A stretch of DNA of 64,000 nt. It comes from Levilactobacillus lindianensis. GTDB taxonomy: Bacteria > Bacillota > Bacilli > Lactobacillales > Lactobacillaceae. Made by a program: the position numbers and the translations under genes. Under the pieces are notes generated by a model. That model did not search any database. It saw only the letters and a list, made by a program, of their open reading frames with translations, and was not told where the DNA came from. This document shows positions 48,524 to 57,765 of this stretch, piece by piece. The DNA is taken from contig NZ_RHOD01000001.1 of assembly GCF_003946095.1 (NCBI RefSeq), positions 93,497 to 157,496 of the forward strand, read 5' to 3'. Numbering within the stretch: position 1 is the stretch's first letter; each line of letters opens with the position of its first letter.

Positions 48524-49945
48524 CTAGAGGTTCTGACCCTTTTCCCAAGCCGTCTTCGATAGGTTCAAGCCATGCTTGACCAGTTCATCAAACAACGCGT
48601 GGGTCCGCTTGGAAATCTCGCCGGCCGTCTCCGCATTGCTCTGGGTCAAGAATGCCGTGACATCGCCACCAACCGCGGCATCAGTCGCTGCGACCCGTGA
48701 ACGGGCGTATGACTGACAGCCTTCACGAAAGGCATTGACACTCTCCACGTAGTCGTGGAAGTGTGGTTCGATGATGACGGACAAAGTCTTATTCAACCAG
48801 TAAACGTTGTCGACATCGACCGAAGTCGTCGTGTTCTGATAATCCACTGGGGTGTCATTGATGTTGGTAAAGAATGGCACGTAAGGGGCATAGGCAAAGA
48901 AGCCCATGGCAATCCATTGAATTGCCGCGTGATCGGCATCGACGTCATTTCTAATCTGTAAAATTGAGGAACATTGATTCCGATCCATGGCGATTGGCCG
49001 GTACTTCCGTTGATCGTTAGCGGAACCAGAGGCATAGGTGCCAAATGGATCGTATGGCGTGCCGTTATAGTGAGAAGACAGGAAGAATTGTACATCTTCG
49101 ATGGCAATCTTCTTCGCTGGTTTCCGGGTAAACGGCATGTCTTGATCGGTAGGTTCTTGGTCGGTAATCTCTGGATTGAAGAGCGTTTGCCCGTACCAAG
49201 TCCGTGGCGTGTTGTAGTACGCGTCGTCTTCACCGTGAGTCCCAAAGATTTCGCGGAAGTTAAAGCTTCCGGGCGTTGGGTTCAGGTGGTTCTTTTCGAC
49301 AAAGTCAACCAGGTCAGTCGCGACCAGGAAGTTATCGGTATCGGTCAGATCGACCTCTTGCATCAACGTCTGGTTAGGTGCGATCGCATAGGTGTCTTCG
49401 GGAAGCCGCATAGCTGCCCAATGATGCCCACCGGCCGTTTCCAAATACCAAATTTCGTTGTGGTCGTTGAAGGCGATACTGTTACTTTCACCGGTCCCAT
49501 ACTTTTCCAGTAAGGCCCCCAAACGTTGGGCCCCTTCCTTGGCCGTCTTGATATACGGCAGAACCAGGGTAACCATTGCTTCTTCATTGATCCCATCATT
49601 TACTAGGGGATCGTAGCCCAAGACCCGGGCATTCGTCGCCGTCGTTTCGGTCGCACTCATCCCGACATTTAATTCGTTAATACCGGCTTCTTCGTACTGG
49701 CCATCGCTTTGATCAGCTTGCGGAGTTCCCGTATACCGATAGGCATGGTCGGGTAAGGGTACCGTCACGCCGGTTACAGCCGACGTAAACGTTGCCTGCG
49801 TCTGATCTGTGGCTGGATGCACCACAAATTTGATTGGGTTGACTGGCCCATACCCATCCTCATTACGCGCAACAATCGTGGAGCCATCCATACTGGCGGC
49901 TTTCCCCACTAAAATCTCGGTACAATCGGAACTCTTTTTCTTCAC
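48524..49945 (-). CDS. C69-family dipeptidase
   Basis: 473 residues. The N-terminus MKKKSSDCTEILVGKAAS then MDGSTIVARNED carries Cys8, the nucleophile exposed after removal of a short propeptide, as in PepD of lactobacilli. Downstream motifs GINELNVGMSATET, GTGESNSIAFNDHNEIWYLET and WYGQTLFN agree with the Ntn-hydrolase fold of family C69. The start is GTG 49945 behind AAAGGAGGCGG. The enzyme cleaves dipeptides in the cytoplasm and supports growth on milk or cereal peptides. No signal peptide is present. Confidence 0.92.
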   Translation of the reverse strand: MKKKSSDCTEILVGKAASMDGSTIVARNEDGYGPVNPIKFVVHPATDQTQATFTSAVTGVTVPLPDHAYRYTGTPQADQSDGQYEEAGINELNVGMSATETTATNARVLGYDPLVNDGINEEAMVTLVLPYIKTAKEGAQRLGALLEKYGTGESNSIAFNDHNEIWYLETAGGHHWAAMRLPEDTYAIAPNQTLMQEVDLTDTDNFLVATDLVDFVEKNHLNPTPGSFNFREIFGTHGEDDAYYNTPRTWYGQTLFNPEITDQEPTDQDMPFTRKPAKKIAIEDVQFFLSSHYNGTPYDPFGTYASGSANDQRKYRPIAMDRNQCSSILQIRNDVDADHAAIQWIAMGFFAYAPYVPFFTNINDTPVDYQNTTTSVDVDNVYWLNKTLSVIIEPHFHDYVESVNAFREGCQSYARSRVAATDAAVGGDVTAFLTQSNAETAGEISKRTHALFDELVKHGLNLSKTAWEKGQNL

Positions 49946-50170
49946 AGTGCTCCGCCTCCTTTGTGTTAAGTATAGGATTATCAGGTGCTAAGAGCCAGCG
50001 TAATTTGTAAAATAGTTACAAAGGTTGCCAGTGTCGATCGTGATAGGCCTGAACTCTTAGCAGCTAGCTTTAGAATGATCGTTGACCTAACAGCACTTGA
50101 ACCAGCCTCTCGACTTATCTATACTGAATCTAACTCTAAAGTTAACCCCCATTCAAGGAGGCAAATCCGC

Positions 50171-50494
50171 ATGGCCACTACGCAAATGAAACTCGCGGCC
50201 GACCAATTCGACCTCATGGCAGTCGGCAGCAAGACCATTGAAATCCGCCTCCATGATCCCAAGCGCCAATCTATCCAAGTCGGCGATACCATTCGCTTCG
50301 TTAATCTCGCCGACGCCAGTCAGGTTCTGGAGAAACGGGTCCGTGGCCATCGGCTATTTCCAACCTTCGCCGCCCTCTATCACGCCTACTCACCGGTTAG
50401 CGTGGGTAGCCAGCCGCAGATGGTACAGGCGACTTATACGATTTACACAATTGAACAGGAACGACGTTGGGGAACCATGGCGATTGAAGTTTGA
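50171..50494 (+). CDS. ASCH-domain protein
   Basis: 107 residues from ATG 50171, which has AAGGAGG upstream; the open frame extends back to 49985 but without a ribosome-binding site. The sequence reads LAADQFDLMAVGSKTIEIRL, then HDPKRQSIQVGDTIRFVN, then RVRGHRLFPTFAAL. This is the ASCH pattern (x-I-E-x-R ... GDxIxF), a small beta-barrel related to PUA that binds RNA or acts on modified nucleosides. It is a single gene followed by a strong terminator. Confidence 0.85.
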   Translation: MATTQMKLAADQFDLMAVGSKTIEIRLHDPKRQSIQVGDTIRFVNLADASQVLEKRVRGHRLFPTFAALYHAYSPVSVGSQPQMVQATYTIYTIEQERRWGTMAIEV

Positions 50495-50502
50495 TTGGAC
50501 AC

Positions 50503-50547
50503 AAAGAAGAGAGGGACTGTGGTGATGCCACGGTCCCTCTCTTCTTT
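50503..50547. terminator. Bidirectional terminator
   Basis: Arms AAAGAAGAGAGGGAC and GTCCCTCTCTTCTTT pair perfectly, between the ASCH gene and E2 copy 5. Confidence 0.85.
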
Positions 50548-50566
50548 GAATTTACATGGTCGAAAC

Positions 50567-50677
50567 GTGTGAAAACAGGCAGCCGACTCCGCTTAAGCCT
50601 GATAACCACCTAATCCAAGTGCGGGATTAGCCGGTTATCAACCTTAATGCTCATCGGCTAACCGCCTGTTGTCACAC
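50567..50677 (+). repeat. E2 structured element, copy 5
   Basis: Outer helix GTGTGA...ACAGGC/GCCTGT...TCACAC, second helix GCCGA/TCGGC, loop strands CTCCGCTTAAGCC and CCTTAATGCTC, distal helices GATAACC/GGTTATC and TAATCC/GGATTA. It ends 5 bp from the stop of the P-type ATPase gene. Confidence 0.82.
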
Positions 50678-50681
50678 TCTT

Positions 50682-53426
50682 TTACAAGCGCTGTTCTCTC
50701 TGAACAATACTATTATCCAACCGGTGGCGAATTGCCTTGGCGATCTCCGTCACGATGAGGACCACCGCCCCCGCCATGATTGGGATCCCCCAACCATAGT
50801 GGAAGTTGACCGACGTCGTGTGGAAGACACTCTGCATGGCTGGCCAGTAAATAATGCCGGCCTGTAGAACCAACAGAATGGCCACAATCACAAAGCTCAT
50901 CTTGTTTCTAAAGAAGTACTTCGACAGAACTGGGTGATCATTTTGCAAGTTGAAGAGGTAGAAGACCTTCCCGAAGATGATGACATTTAACGTCATGGTA
51001 CTGCCAATCACTGCTGACAGTCCTTGGGACGTCAGGAGGTCGTAGGCGAACATCCCCAGCCCAGAAATCAGGAGAGAGACGTAGGCTACCTCAAACATAT
51101 CAAGCTTCGATAAGATTCCGCGGCTGACGTCTCGTGGCCCCCGCTTCATGATCCCACTCTCGGCAGGTTCGAAGATGAAGGCAAATTGAATCGTCAACGC
51201 GGATACCATGTTAATCCACAACAGTTGCGTTGGGAACAAGGGTAGCTCTTGGTCCATCAGGATACTGAGGACCACGATCAGCCCTTCGGCAAAACTGGTT
51301 GGCAAGAGGAATCGAATCGTTTTACGAATGTTATCGAAAACGTGGCGCCCCTCACGAACCGCCCCTAAAATCGAAGTGAAGTCATCATCGGCCAGCACCA
51401 TATCGGCGGAGTCCTTGGCGACGTCGGTTCCCCGAATCCCCATGGCAACCCCAATATCGGCTTGCTTCAAGGCGGGCGCATCGTTGACCCCGTCACCCGT
51501 CATGGAAACCACGTGACCACGCTGTTGTTGGGCCTTCACGATCCGCAATTTATCAGCAGGGGTGGTCCGGGCAAACACCGTGTACTGGTCAATCTTAGCG
51601 GCCAGTTCGTCGTCACTCAGCTGGGCCAACTCGGGTCCAGTGATGGCCTTGGCCTTCTCGGACAGGTTCAGCTGCTGAGCAATCGCGGCCGCGGTCTCAG
51701 GGTCATCCCCCGTGATCATCTTGACCTTGATACCAGCATACCGGAGTTGTTTAACGGCATCGGCCACCCCAGGACGTGGGGGATCAATGATCCCAGCCAT
51801 CCCGGCCAGGTGGAAGTTCTGCCCGATTGGCAGGTCATCCACTTCATCGGCGTCGGCGGCCACAGATTGGTACCCTAAGGCGACGACCCGCTTTCCTTGT
51901 TGTGTCAGCTGAGAAATCCGGGCTTGCCAGGCATCTTGATCGACGGTCTGGCCCTGTTCGGTCATCAACCGCATCAAGGTTTGCGGTGCCCCCTTAACCA
52001 ACAATACCCGTTGGTCACGGTGATCCACCAGTCGTGCGGAATAGCGGATAGCGGAGTCAAATGGTAACGAGTCAATCTCCTGCGGTGCGGGGTCGTTGCC
52101 GATTAGCTTATGATACAGCGCGGTCAAGGCCCCATCGGTTGGTTCCCCGGTCAAGACCCACTGCCCATCTTCCTCGTGGAACTGGGCATCGGAGGTCTGA
52201 CCGGCGATCTGAACTAACCACTCGAGGTCGGTATCATCGCGCCAAGCCACGGTCTGACCCTCGTCATTTTCAACCTGACCAGCCGCATCATACCCAACGC
52301 CGGAAACGGTATAGGTGTCGGCGGCGGTCAGGACATCCGTCACGGTCATTTCATTTTTCGTCAACGTCCCGGTCTTATCGGTGTTAACGATATCGACGGC
52401 CCCCAGTGTTTCCACTGCGGGTAACGTCTTCACGATCACATTTTGCTTAGTCATCGCTTGGGTCCCCATGGCCAAGACCACCGACGTACTAGCCGGTAAC
52501 CCTTCAGGCATCGAACCCACAACCATCGTAATTACGGCAATCAACAGTGTTGGTAGGCTGTAAACGTGGGTAATCATTCCCAGGATAAAGAGCAGAACTG
52601 CCGCGACCAAGATGGCAATCGACAGACCAAGTCCCAGCCCATTGAGGTTCTTCATCAGTGGCGTTCGTTGTTGCTTAACTTCGGCCACGTTCTGTTGGAT
52701 GTGACCAATCTCAGTGTTGGCACCGGTCACCGTCACAATTCCTCGACCGGACCCACTGGTCACCGCCGTCGAAGCAAAGGCTTGATTCGACCGTTCGGCC
52801 AGCGCTAAATTAGCACTGGGTAAGGGATCCTCACCCTTTTCGACCGAGTCAGTTTCCCCAGTCAAGGCGGATTCCTGAATCTTCAGGTTATCCGCATCAA
52901 TTAGCCGCAGGTCGGCGGGGACGGTATCCCCCGCTTCCAGCTGAACGACGTCCCCCTTCACCAATTCACGGGAAGGTAAGGTGATCTTCTGGCCATCACG
53001 GAAGACGACGGCCTCGGAGACCAGCAGGGCCTTAATTTTATCGAGGGCATTATCCGCCGACTTTTCTTGGAAATAACCGATAAAGGCGTTCGCGATAATC
53101 ACCAGTCCGATAACGATTGAGTCGGAGTAGTGGTGCATGAAGAAGGTGAGTAAGGCGGCACCCGCCAGGATATAGATGATACTGTTGTTGAACTGCTTTA
53201 AGAAACGTAAGAGGTTCGATTGTTTCTTAGCGGTCAGTTCGTTAGGCCCATCCGCACGCAGTCTTTGCTGCGCCTCGTCGGTCGTGAGCCCGGCATCCCT
53301 ATCGGTAGCGAATTCGGTTAACAGCTCTGACGTTGTCTTTTGCCAAAGCGACTCCTGACTGGGTCCAGGGTCGGTGGTTTCAGTTTCGGTAGTTGTGGAG
53401 ACAGTTGCTTCTGTTTCTTGTGCCAT
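50682..53426 (-). CDS. P2-type cation-transporting ATPase (Ca2+-type)
   Basis: 914 residues; ATG 53426 follows AAAGGAT. The N-terminal cation ATPase domain reads WQKTTSELLTEFATDRDAGL and then EAQQRLRADGPNELT. TGET(D)SVEKG is the actuator loop, and PEGLPASTSVVLA in helix 4 is typical of P2A Ca2+ pumps. The phosphorylation site is NTDKTGTLTKNEMTV, and the hinge is MTGDGVNDAPALKQADIGVAMG. Ten membrane helices are expected. The N-terminal 20 residues are Thr/Glu-rich. It probably exports Ca2+ or a related cation. It is monocistronic; E2 copy 5 lies at its 3' end. Confidence 0.92.
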   Translation of the reverse strand: MAQETEATVSTTTETETTDPGPSQESLWQKTTSELLTEFATDRDAGLTTDEAQQRLRADGPNELTAKKQSNLLRFLKQFNNSIIYILAGAALLTFFMHHYSDSIVIGLVIIANAFIGYFQEKSADNALDKIKALLVSEAVVFRDGQKITLPSRELVKGDVVQLEAGDTVPADLRLIDADNLKIQESALTGETDSVEKGEDPLPSANLALAERSNQAFASTAVTSGSGRGIVTVTGANTEIGHIQQNVAEVKQQRTPLMKNLNGLGLGLSIAILVAAVLLFILGMITHVYSLPTLLIAVITMVVGSMPEGLPASTSVVLAMGTQAMTKQNVIVKTLPAVETLGAVDIVNTDKTGTLTKNEMTVTDVLTAADTYTVSGVGYDAAGQVENDEGQTVAWRDDTDLEWLVQIAGQTSDAQFHEEDGQWVLTGEPTDGALTALYHKLIGNDPAPQEIDSLPFDSAIRYSARLVDHRDQRVLLVKGAPQTLMRLMTEQGQTVDQDAWQARISQLTQQGKRVVALGYQSVAADADEVDDLPIGQNFHLAGMAGIIDPPRPGVADAVKQLRYAGIKVKMITGDDPETAAAIAQQLNLSEKAKAITGPELAQLSDDELAAKIDQYTVFARTTPADKLRIVKAQQQRGHVVSMTGDGVNDAPALKQADIGVAMGIRGTDVAKDSADMVLADDDFTSILGAVREGRHVFDNIRKTIRFLLPTSFAEGLIVVLSILMDQELPLFPTQLLWINMVSALTIQFAFIFEPAESGIMKRGPRDVSRGILSKLDMFEVAYVSLLISGLGMFAYDLLTSQGLSAVIGSTMTLNVIIFGKVFYLFNLQNDHPVLSKYFFRNKMSFVIVAILLVLQAGIIYWPAMQSVFHTTSVNFHYGWGIPIMAGAVVLIVTEIAKAIRHRLDNSIVQREQRL

Positions 53427-53700
53427 GTAATGGGGTCATCCTTTCTGAGATGAAATAAATTTAGCGGTCAGGTATTGGGAGAGCAATCAAACGGTCGTGC
53501 AAGACGTCCACCTCCAGTTATCATGTTAAGTTAATTAATTCTACCAAGGTTTTTAAATAATTGCACCCAATTAGCGGGTAATGCAACCTAAATTTAACAT
53601 ATAGTCATAATCAATAGGGGTGCTAACCAAATGAATAACTTTCCCTTTCAGTCCGCTTCCCCTAAGATGGAACTAACTCTAAAGAATAGGACTGATTGCG

Positions 53701-54690
53701 ATGCAAGCATGGACGATTATGGGATACGGTCCCCACGACCTCGACGATGTCCGGCAATTAGAAATTGCCACCCCCACCCCGGGAACGGGTGAACTACTCA
53801 TCAAGGTCGCCGCAGTAGGCCTGAATCCGGCTGACTACAAGGTCATTGAAAACGGCACCTGGAATGACCCACACGTCATTGGCATGGATGCCGCGGGCAT
53901 TGTAGCGGGACTGGGTACCGGTGTCACCGACTTTGCCGTGGGGGACCGGGTCTTCTATCATGGCGATCTACGCCGAGCTGGCAGCCTCGCTACCTACACG
54001 GTTACCACCAGTCAGAGTGTGGCCCACCTGCCAGCCAATGTCAGTCTGGACGCGGCTGCCGCCAGTCTATGTGGCACCCTGACAGCCTACCAGGCGCTGC
54101 ACCGTAAGACTAACTTGACCACTGCCCAAAGTGTGCTGATTCATGCTGGGGGCGGTGCTGTCGGACTGGCCGCCTTACAATTTGCCCACCAGCTTGGCCT
54201 ACAAACCATCACGACAACCTCTGCTCGTAAACGGGCCTTGGTCGAACGCGTTGGCGCAGATGTCATCATTGACTATCACCAAACCAATGTCACGCAGGCC
54301 GTGCTCGACGCCACCAATGGCCGTGGTGTCGACGTCAGTCTCAATACCCTCGGCGGTGAGGCCTTAGCAGCAGACACCGCTAGAATGGCCTACAACGGCC
54401 AAATTATCGCCATTGGCGACGGCATGCCTGCCCACTTTGACTTCGATACTCGGGCCCTGAGTCTAAATCGCGCCGGACTGGGAGGCGTCTATCGTTCCGC
54501 GGATCCCGTAGGCATCCACGATCTGGCTGTCATGGCGACTACGGTTGGCGAACAGCTAGCCAGTAGCACGTTAGATCCGGTGATTGGCGCCACACTATCC
54601 TTTAACCAGGCCGTCATTGGGTTAAAGCACCTGAAACATGACGAAAATCTGGGGAAACTGGTGGTTCAGGTGGATAGTTCGCTTAAGTAA
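53701..54690 (+). CDS. Zinc-free quinone oxidoreductase/alcohol dehydrogenase-like MDR protein
   Basis: 329 residues; ATG 53701 with a weak site (ATAGGAC) upstream. The GroES-like part reads GELLIKVAAVGLNPADYKVIEN and VIGMDAAGIVAGLGTGVTDFAVGDRVFYH. The Rossmann part has SVLIHAGGGAVGLAALQFAHQLG and GADVIIDYHQTNV. No structural zinc Cys cluster is present, which fits the quinone oxidoreductase branch of medium-chain dehydrogenases. It probably uses NADPH to reduce quinones or enals. It stands alone; a 13-bp remnant of E1 lies past its stop. Confidence 0.9.
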   Translation: MQAWTIMGYGPHDLDDVRQLEIATPTPGTGELLIKVAAVGLNPADYKVIENGTWNDPHVIGMDAAGIVAGLGTGVTDFAVGDRVFYHGDLRRAGSLATYTVTTSQSVAHLPANVSLDAAAASLCGTLTAYQALHRKTNLTTAQSVLIHAGGGAVGLAALQFAHQLGLQTITTTSARKRALVERVGADVIIDYHQTNVTQAVLDATNGRGVDVSLNTLGGEALAADTARMAYNGQIIAIGDGMPAHFDFDTRALSLNRAGLGGVYRSADPVGIHDLAVMATTVGEQLASSTLDPVIGATLSFNQAVIGLKHLKHDENLGKLVVQVDSSLK

Positions 54691-54707
54691 CTAGAAACGC
54701 TAAAAAG

Positions 54708-54720
54708 GCCGCCTGCGGCT
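54708..54720 (+). repeat. E1 remnant (5' end only)
   Basis: GCCGCCTGCGGCT, preceded by TAAAAAG much as in copy 4, is the outer end of an E1 element; the sequence then departs completely. It is a possible deletion scar, too short to be certain. Confidence 0.4.
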
Positions 54721-54887
54721 ATGATTGTTTTTATCCATTATCGTTAGTTTTCAATAACGAGCGTTGGTCACTTCTGCTCAAATGCCTCGATCACTTGCCA
54801 AACTCATGCTACTTCCAAAAGCTTTGAGCCTCATTGAAGTAAACTGATTCTTAATGATTAAACACTTCTTCAAAATGGAGGACTAGC

Positions 54888-55316
54888 ATGGCTCAGCTGA
54901 TTGCACACCTCATGGTTCCGACCGAACAAGGTATTTTACTACTACGACGCACAGCCTTTGAACGCGGCAAGCCCAATGTTTTCCCGCACTACTGAGATTT
55001 TCCAGATGGCTTAGTTCAGCCACACGAATTTCCCCGGGACGCCGCAATCCGCGAATATTACGAAGAAACTGGTCTGACCGGGACAATTCGGCGGATCATG
55101 GCGGAAGATTTCCATCTTGATTTACACCAGAGAATGGTCTTTACCCGGCTAGGCTACTTAGCCGAAGCGGTCAATCTTAGTCATGATCAACGACTTCACT
55201 TGAACTTAGCAGAACACGATCGCTTACGTTTTGTCACTACCCGGTCCGACCTTGGGACCCCCGCATCACTGGTGCCCTACGTTGTCGCCGCGCTTAATGA
55301 AATTTGGCGCAACTAA
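54888..55316 (+). pseudogene. Nudix hydrolase gene interrupted by one TGA stop
   Basis: The start has GGAGG and ATG 54888, and the frame reads MAQLIAHLMVPTEQGILLLR to PHY. TGA at 54993-54995 then stands where Nudix proteins have Trp before DFPDG (normally W-D/E-F-P-G-G). The same frame continues without a shift through an intact Nudix box (GLVQPHEFPRDAAIREYYEE then TGL) to a stop at 55316, for 142 residues in total. A single TGG to TGA change explains it. Translation could restart at ATG 55098, but that product lacks the Nudix box. It may be a recent loss, a sequencing error, or read through at low level. Confidence 0.82.
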
Positions 55317-55317
55317 A

Positions 55318-55366
55318 AACCGCACCAGCTAAATGGACCTTAGTCCACCTAGCTGGTGCGGTTTTC
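55318..55366. terminator. Bidirectional terminator
   Basis: AACCGCACCAGCTA pairs with TAGCTGGTGCGGTT (one bulge), with GGAC/GTCC inside. It ends the Nudix pseudogene and the converging phn operon. Confidence 0.85.
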
Positions 55367-55380
55367 TTCCGGTGCGGGTC

Positions 55381-56937
55381 TCATGCCCGAACCTGGAAGT
55401 TGGTTTGCGGTTTGCCCGTGACCACGGGATGGTGCTCAAAATAATCTAAGATGAGGGCCACCATGTCCACGTTAATTTCACGAACAATCTTGCTAGCGGC
55501 AAACATCGGATAGTCGCCGCCCCCGTTGCCGCGATACTGGTTCACCGCGATCAGGAGTTCCTGATCGGGCTGAACGGGTTGCCCCTGATAACTCAGGGCC
55601 ACCACGCGTTGCCCGATTGGTTGCTGAAGATCGAAGGTGTAGTCAATCCCACTATACACATCATAATTGTAGAGCTGTCGCTTCGGATAAATGAAAGCTG
55701 GATTGACTTTGACCGTCGCCCCCTCACAGGTAAAGAAACTGGCACTGCGTTCCAACGCCGCCTTGAGCGCTGATCCCGTCAGACGCTCGACAACCAAGGT
55801 GTTGGGATAGCCATAGCTATTTAACAGTTGACGCATGGTGACGTGGGTCCCTAAACCCCGCACGTCATCGTTAAACAGGCTGGTCAAGGCGATATCCGTC
55901 TGCCCCGCATCCATGGCGACCTCATTGACAAATTGGAGGTACGGATGCCCATGGAGGCGTGCATCAAAGGAATCGGTCACGGCCAGACTGGCCCCAGTAA
56001 CTTCACCGATCGGCTGGTCCAACCAGGCCTGAACGGCGGCTTCGGTATCCGCCGTTGCCACCTGGAGGGCACGTTTGGGGGTCGCTTGGGCCGTCGACAG
56101 CAACTCCGCGCGGTGGGTAACCACCTGATGGTGCGCGTCAAGTTCCAAATCGATTAGGCCCACGGCGACGCCCTTTTCGCCGGGTTGGGTGACCGGCACG
56201 TTGTGATAAACACCCGCGATCTCGCGGTGTTGGTGCCCCGTGATCAGGGCATCAATTCCCGGCACCGCCGTCATGAGTTGATAACCCTCATTTTCCCCAG
56301 TCAGTCGCTCCGTCGGTTCCCCCGTCTGTGGATCGGCTTCGAGGCCCCCGTGATAAGCCACGATGACCACGTCAGCCAACTCTCGCAAGCGGGGTACCCA
56401 ATGCTGAGCAGTCGTCAGTGCCGACGCAAACGTCAGACCCTGGATGTGCGCCGCCGTTTCCCACATGGGAATATAGGCGGTAGTCAGCCCTAAGATGGCA
56501 ATCTTCACCCCGCCCCGTTCCAGAATGGTATACGGCGCATCAACGATTCCCGCTCGTTGACCGCCCTGAATATTCGCGCCGAGCAACGGGTACTGGCGCG
56601 CGGCCTCACAGGACCGTAAGTAGGGCAACCCATAGTTAAACTCGTGGTTGCCTAGCACGCCAGCATCATATGCCATGGCTGAACTTAATTGCGTAAAGAG
56701 ATCGCGTGGGGCGTCAGCGTGCTTCGCAATGTACGTCGCAAACGGCGACCCTTGAATCCAATCCCCATTTTCAATCGTGATAACGATATCATCTGGTCCA
56801 GCGGTTTGGCGCACCGTATCAATAACCGTAGTGGCCTTCAAAAAGCCGAAAGCTCGCTGATCATCAGGTGTGCTGTATCCCGTGGGATACACGTAGCCGT
56901 GAACATCACTGGTCGATAAAATCTTGAGGTGCGTCAT
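55381..56937 (-). CDS. 5'-nucleotidase/2',3'-cyclic phosphodiesterase family metallophosphatase
   Basis: 518 residues. The metallophosphatase domain has LKILSTSDVHGYVYP (Asp, His), IENGDWIQGSP, GVLGNHEFNYGLPYL, VIVAYHGGLE and ALITGHQHREI. The C-terminal 5'-nucleotidase domain includes NTLVVERLTGSALKAALERS and NQYRGNGGGDYPMF. There is no signal peptide, so unlike UshA/CpdB it should act in the cytoplasm. Its ATG overlaps the stop of phnE (TAATG), and it is the last gene of the phn-type operon. A role in dephosphorylating a nucleotide or phosphoester brought in by that transporter is inferred. Confidence 0.9.
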   Translation of the reverse strand: MTHLKILSTSDVHGYVYPTGYSTPDDQRAFGFLKATTVIDTVRQTAGPDDIVITIENGDWIQGSPFATYIAKHADAPRDLFTQLSSAMAYDAGVLGNHEFNYGLPYLRSCEAARQYPLLGANIQGGQRAGIVDAPYTILERGGVKIAILGLTTAYIPMWETAAHIQGLTFASALTTAQHWVPRLRELADVVIVAYHGGLEADPQTGEPTERLTGENEGYQLMTAVPGIDALITGHQHREIAGVYHNVPVTQPGEKGVAVGLIDLELDAHHQVVTHRAELLSTAQATPKRALQVATADTEAAVQAWLDQPIGEVTGASLAVTDSFDARLHGHPYLQFVNEVAMDAGQTDIALTSLFNDDVRGLGTHVTMRQLLNSYGYPNTLVVERLTGSALKAALERSASFFTCEGATVKVNPAFIYPKRQLYNYDVYSGIDYTFDLQQPIGQRVVALSYQGQPVQPDQELLIAVNQYRGNGGGDYPMFAASKIVREINVDMVALILDYFEHHPVVTGKPQTNFQVRA

Positions 56938-57764
56938 TAGATCAGCCTCTTTCTCAGCTGTTCTGATAAGGTATCGATCAGAAGCACCATGACCACGATC
57001 CCTAACAGAATAATCCCGACTCGTGACCAGGCCCGCGTCTGAATGGCAAAGATCATTGGTGTCCCAATACCACCGGCACCCACCATCCCCAGGATGGAGG
57101 CAGACCGCACGGCAATTTCAAAGCGATAAAGCGTATAAGAAATGAATTCTGGCATGATCGTGGGAATCGTCGCCAACATGAACACCTGTGGGCTATTGCC
57201 CCCGGCACTCACGATGGCTTCTTCGGCCCCGCGATCCATATTTTCGATAGCTTCACTGAACAATTTACCCAACATCCCAATGGAATGAATGCTGACGGCT
57301 AAAACCCCGGCATAGGAACCTGGGCCCACGGCCTTAATGAACATGATAGCCAAGACGATTTCTGGAAAAGTCCGAATCAACGTCAGGACAATCTTCCCAC
57401 TGCCGGAACGTAGGTGGCCCCACTCGTGTTCACCCCGAGCGGCCCAGAAAGCGAAGGGCACACTGATGATGGCCGACACGAAGGTCCCCAGTAGCGCAAT
57501 AGCCAGCGTCTGAATGATCAGCGACACTAAATCTTCCCCACTACCGTTGTAAACGTAGGCCCAGTCCGGGTTCACTAGCCCGTGGACGATGGACTTGGAG
57601 ACGGACCCGGCGGATTCCTGTAGTCCGGTGAAATGTAGCCCCGTAATAGCCCAGGTATAGACCCCGGCAACCAGAATCAGCCAGATGAGCCAACTCCAAC
57701 GTCGCCAAGGGTTCAAGTGGACGGGCTTCTCTGGTTTATTTGCCATTGTCGTTTGCATATTCAT
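56937..57764 (-). CDS. phnE: Phosphonate-type ABC transporter permease 2
   Basis: 275 residues with about six helices. The binding-protein-dependent permease (EAA) motif is in the segment AVSIHSIGMLGKLFSEAIEN then MDRGAEEAIVSAGGN, and ASILGMVGAGGIGTPM follows. It pairs with the permease encoded just upstream (57766), one base away. Two PhnE-like permeases form the channel with PhnC and PhnD. ATG 57764 has GGAGGG 12 bases upstream, inside the previous gene. Confidence 0.92.
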   Translation of the reverse strand: MNMQTTMANKPEKPVHLNPWRRWSWLIWLILVAGVYTWAITGLHFTGLQESAGSVSKSIVHGLVNPDWAYVYNGSGEDLVSLIIQTLAIALLGTFVSAIISVPFAFWAARGEHEWGHLRSGSGKIVLTLIRTFPEIVLAIMFIKAVGPGSYAGVLAVSIHSIGMLGKLFSEAIENMDRGAEEAIVSAGGNSPQVFMLATIPTIMPEFISYTLYRFEIAVRSASILGMVGAGGIGTPMIFAIQTRAWSRVGIILLGIVVMVLLIDTLSEQLRKRLI

Positions 57765-57765
57765 C

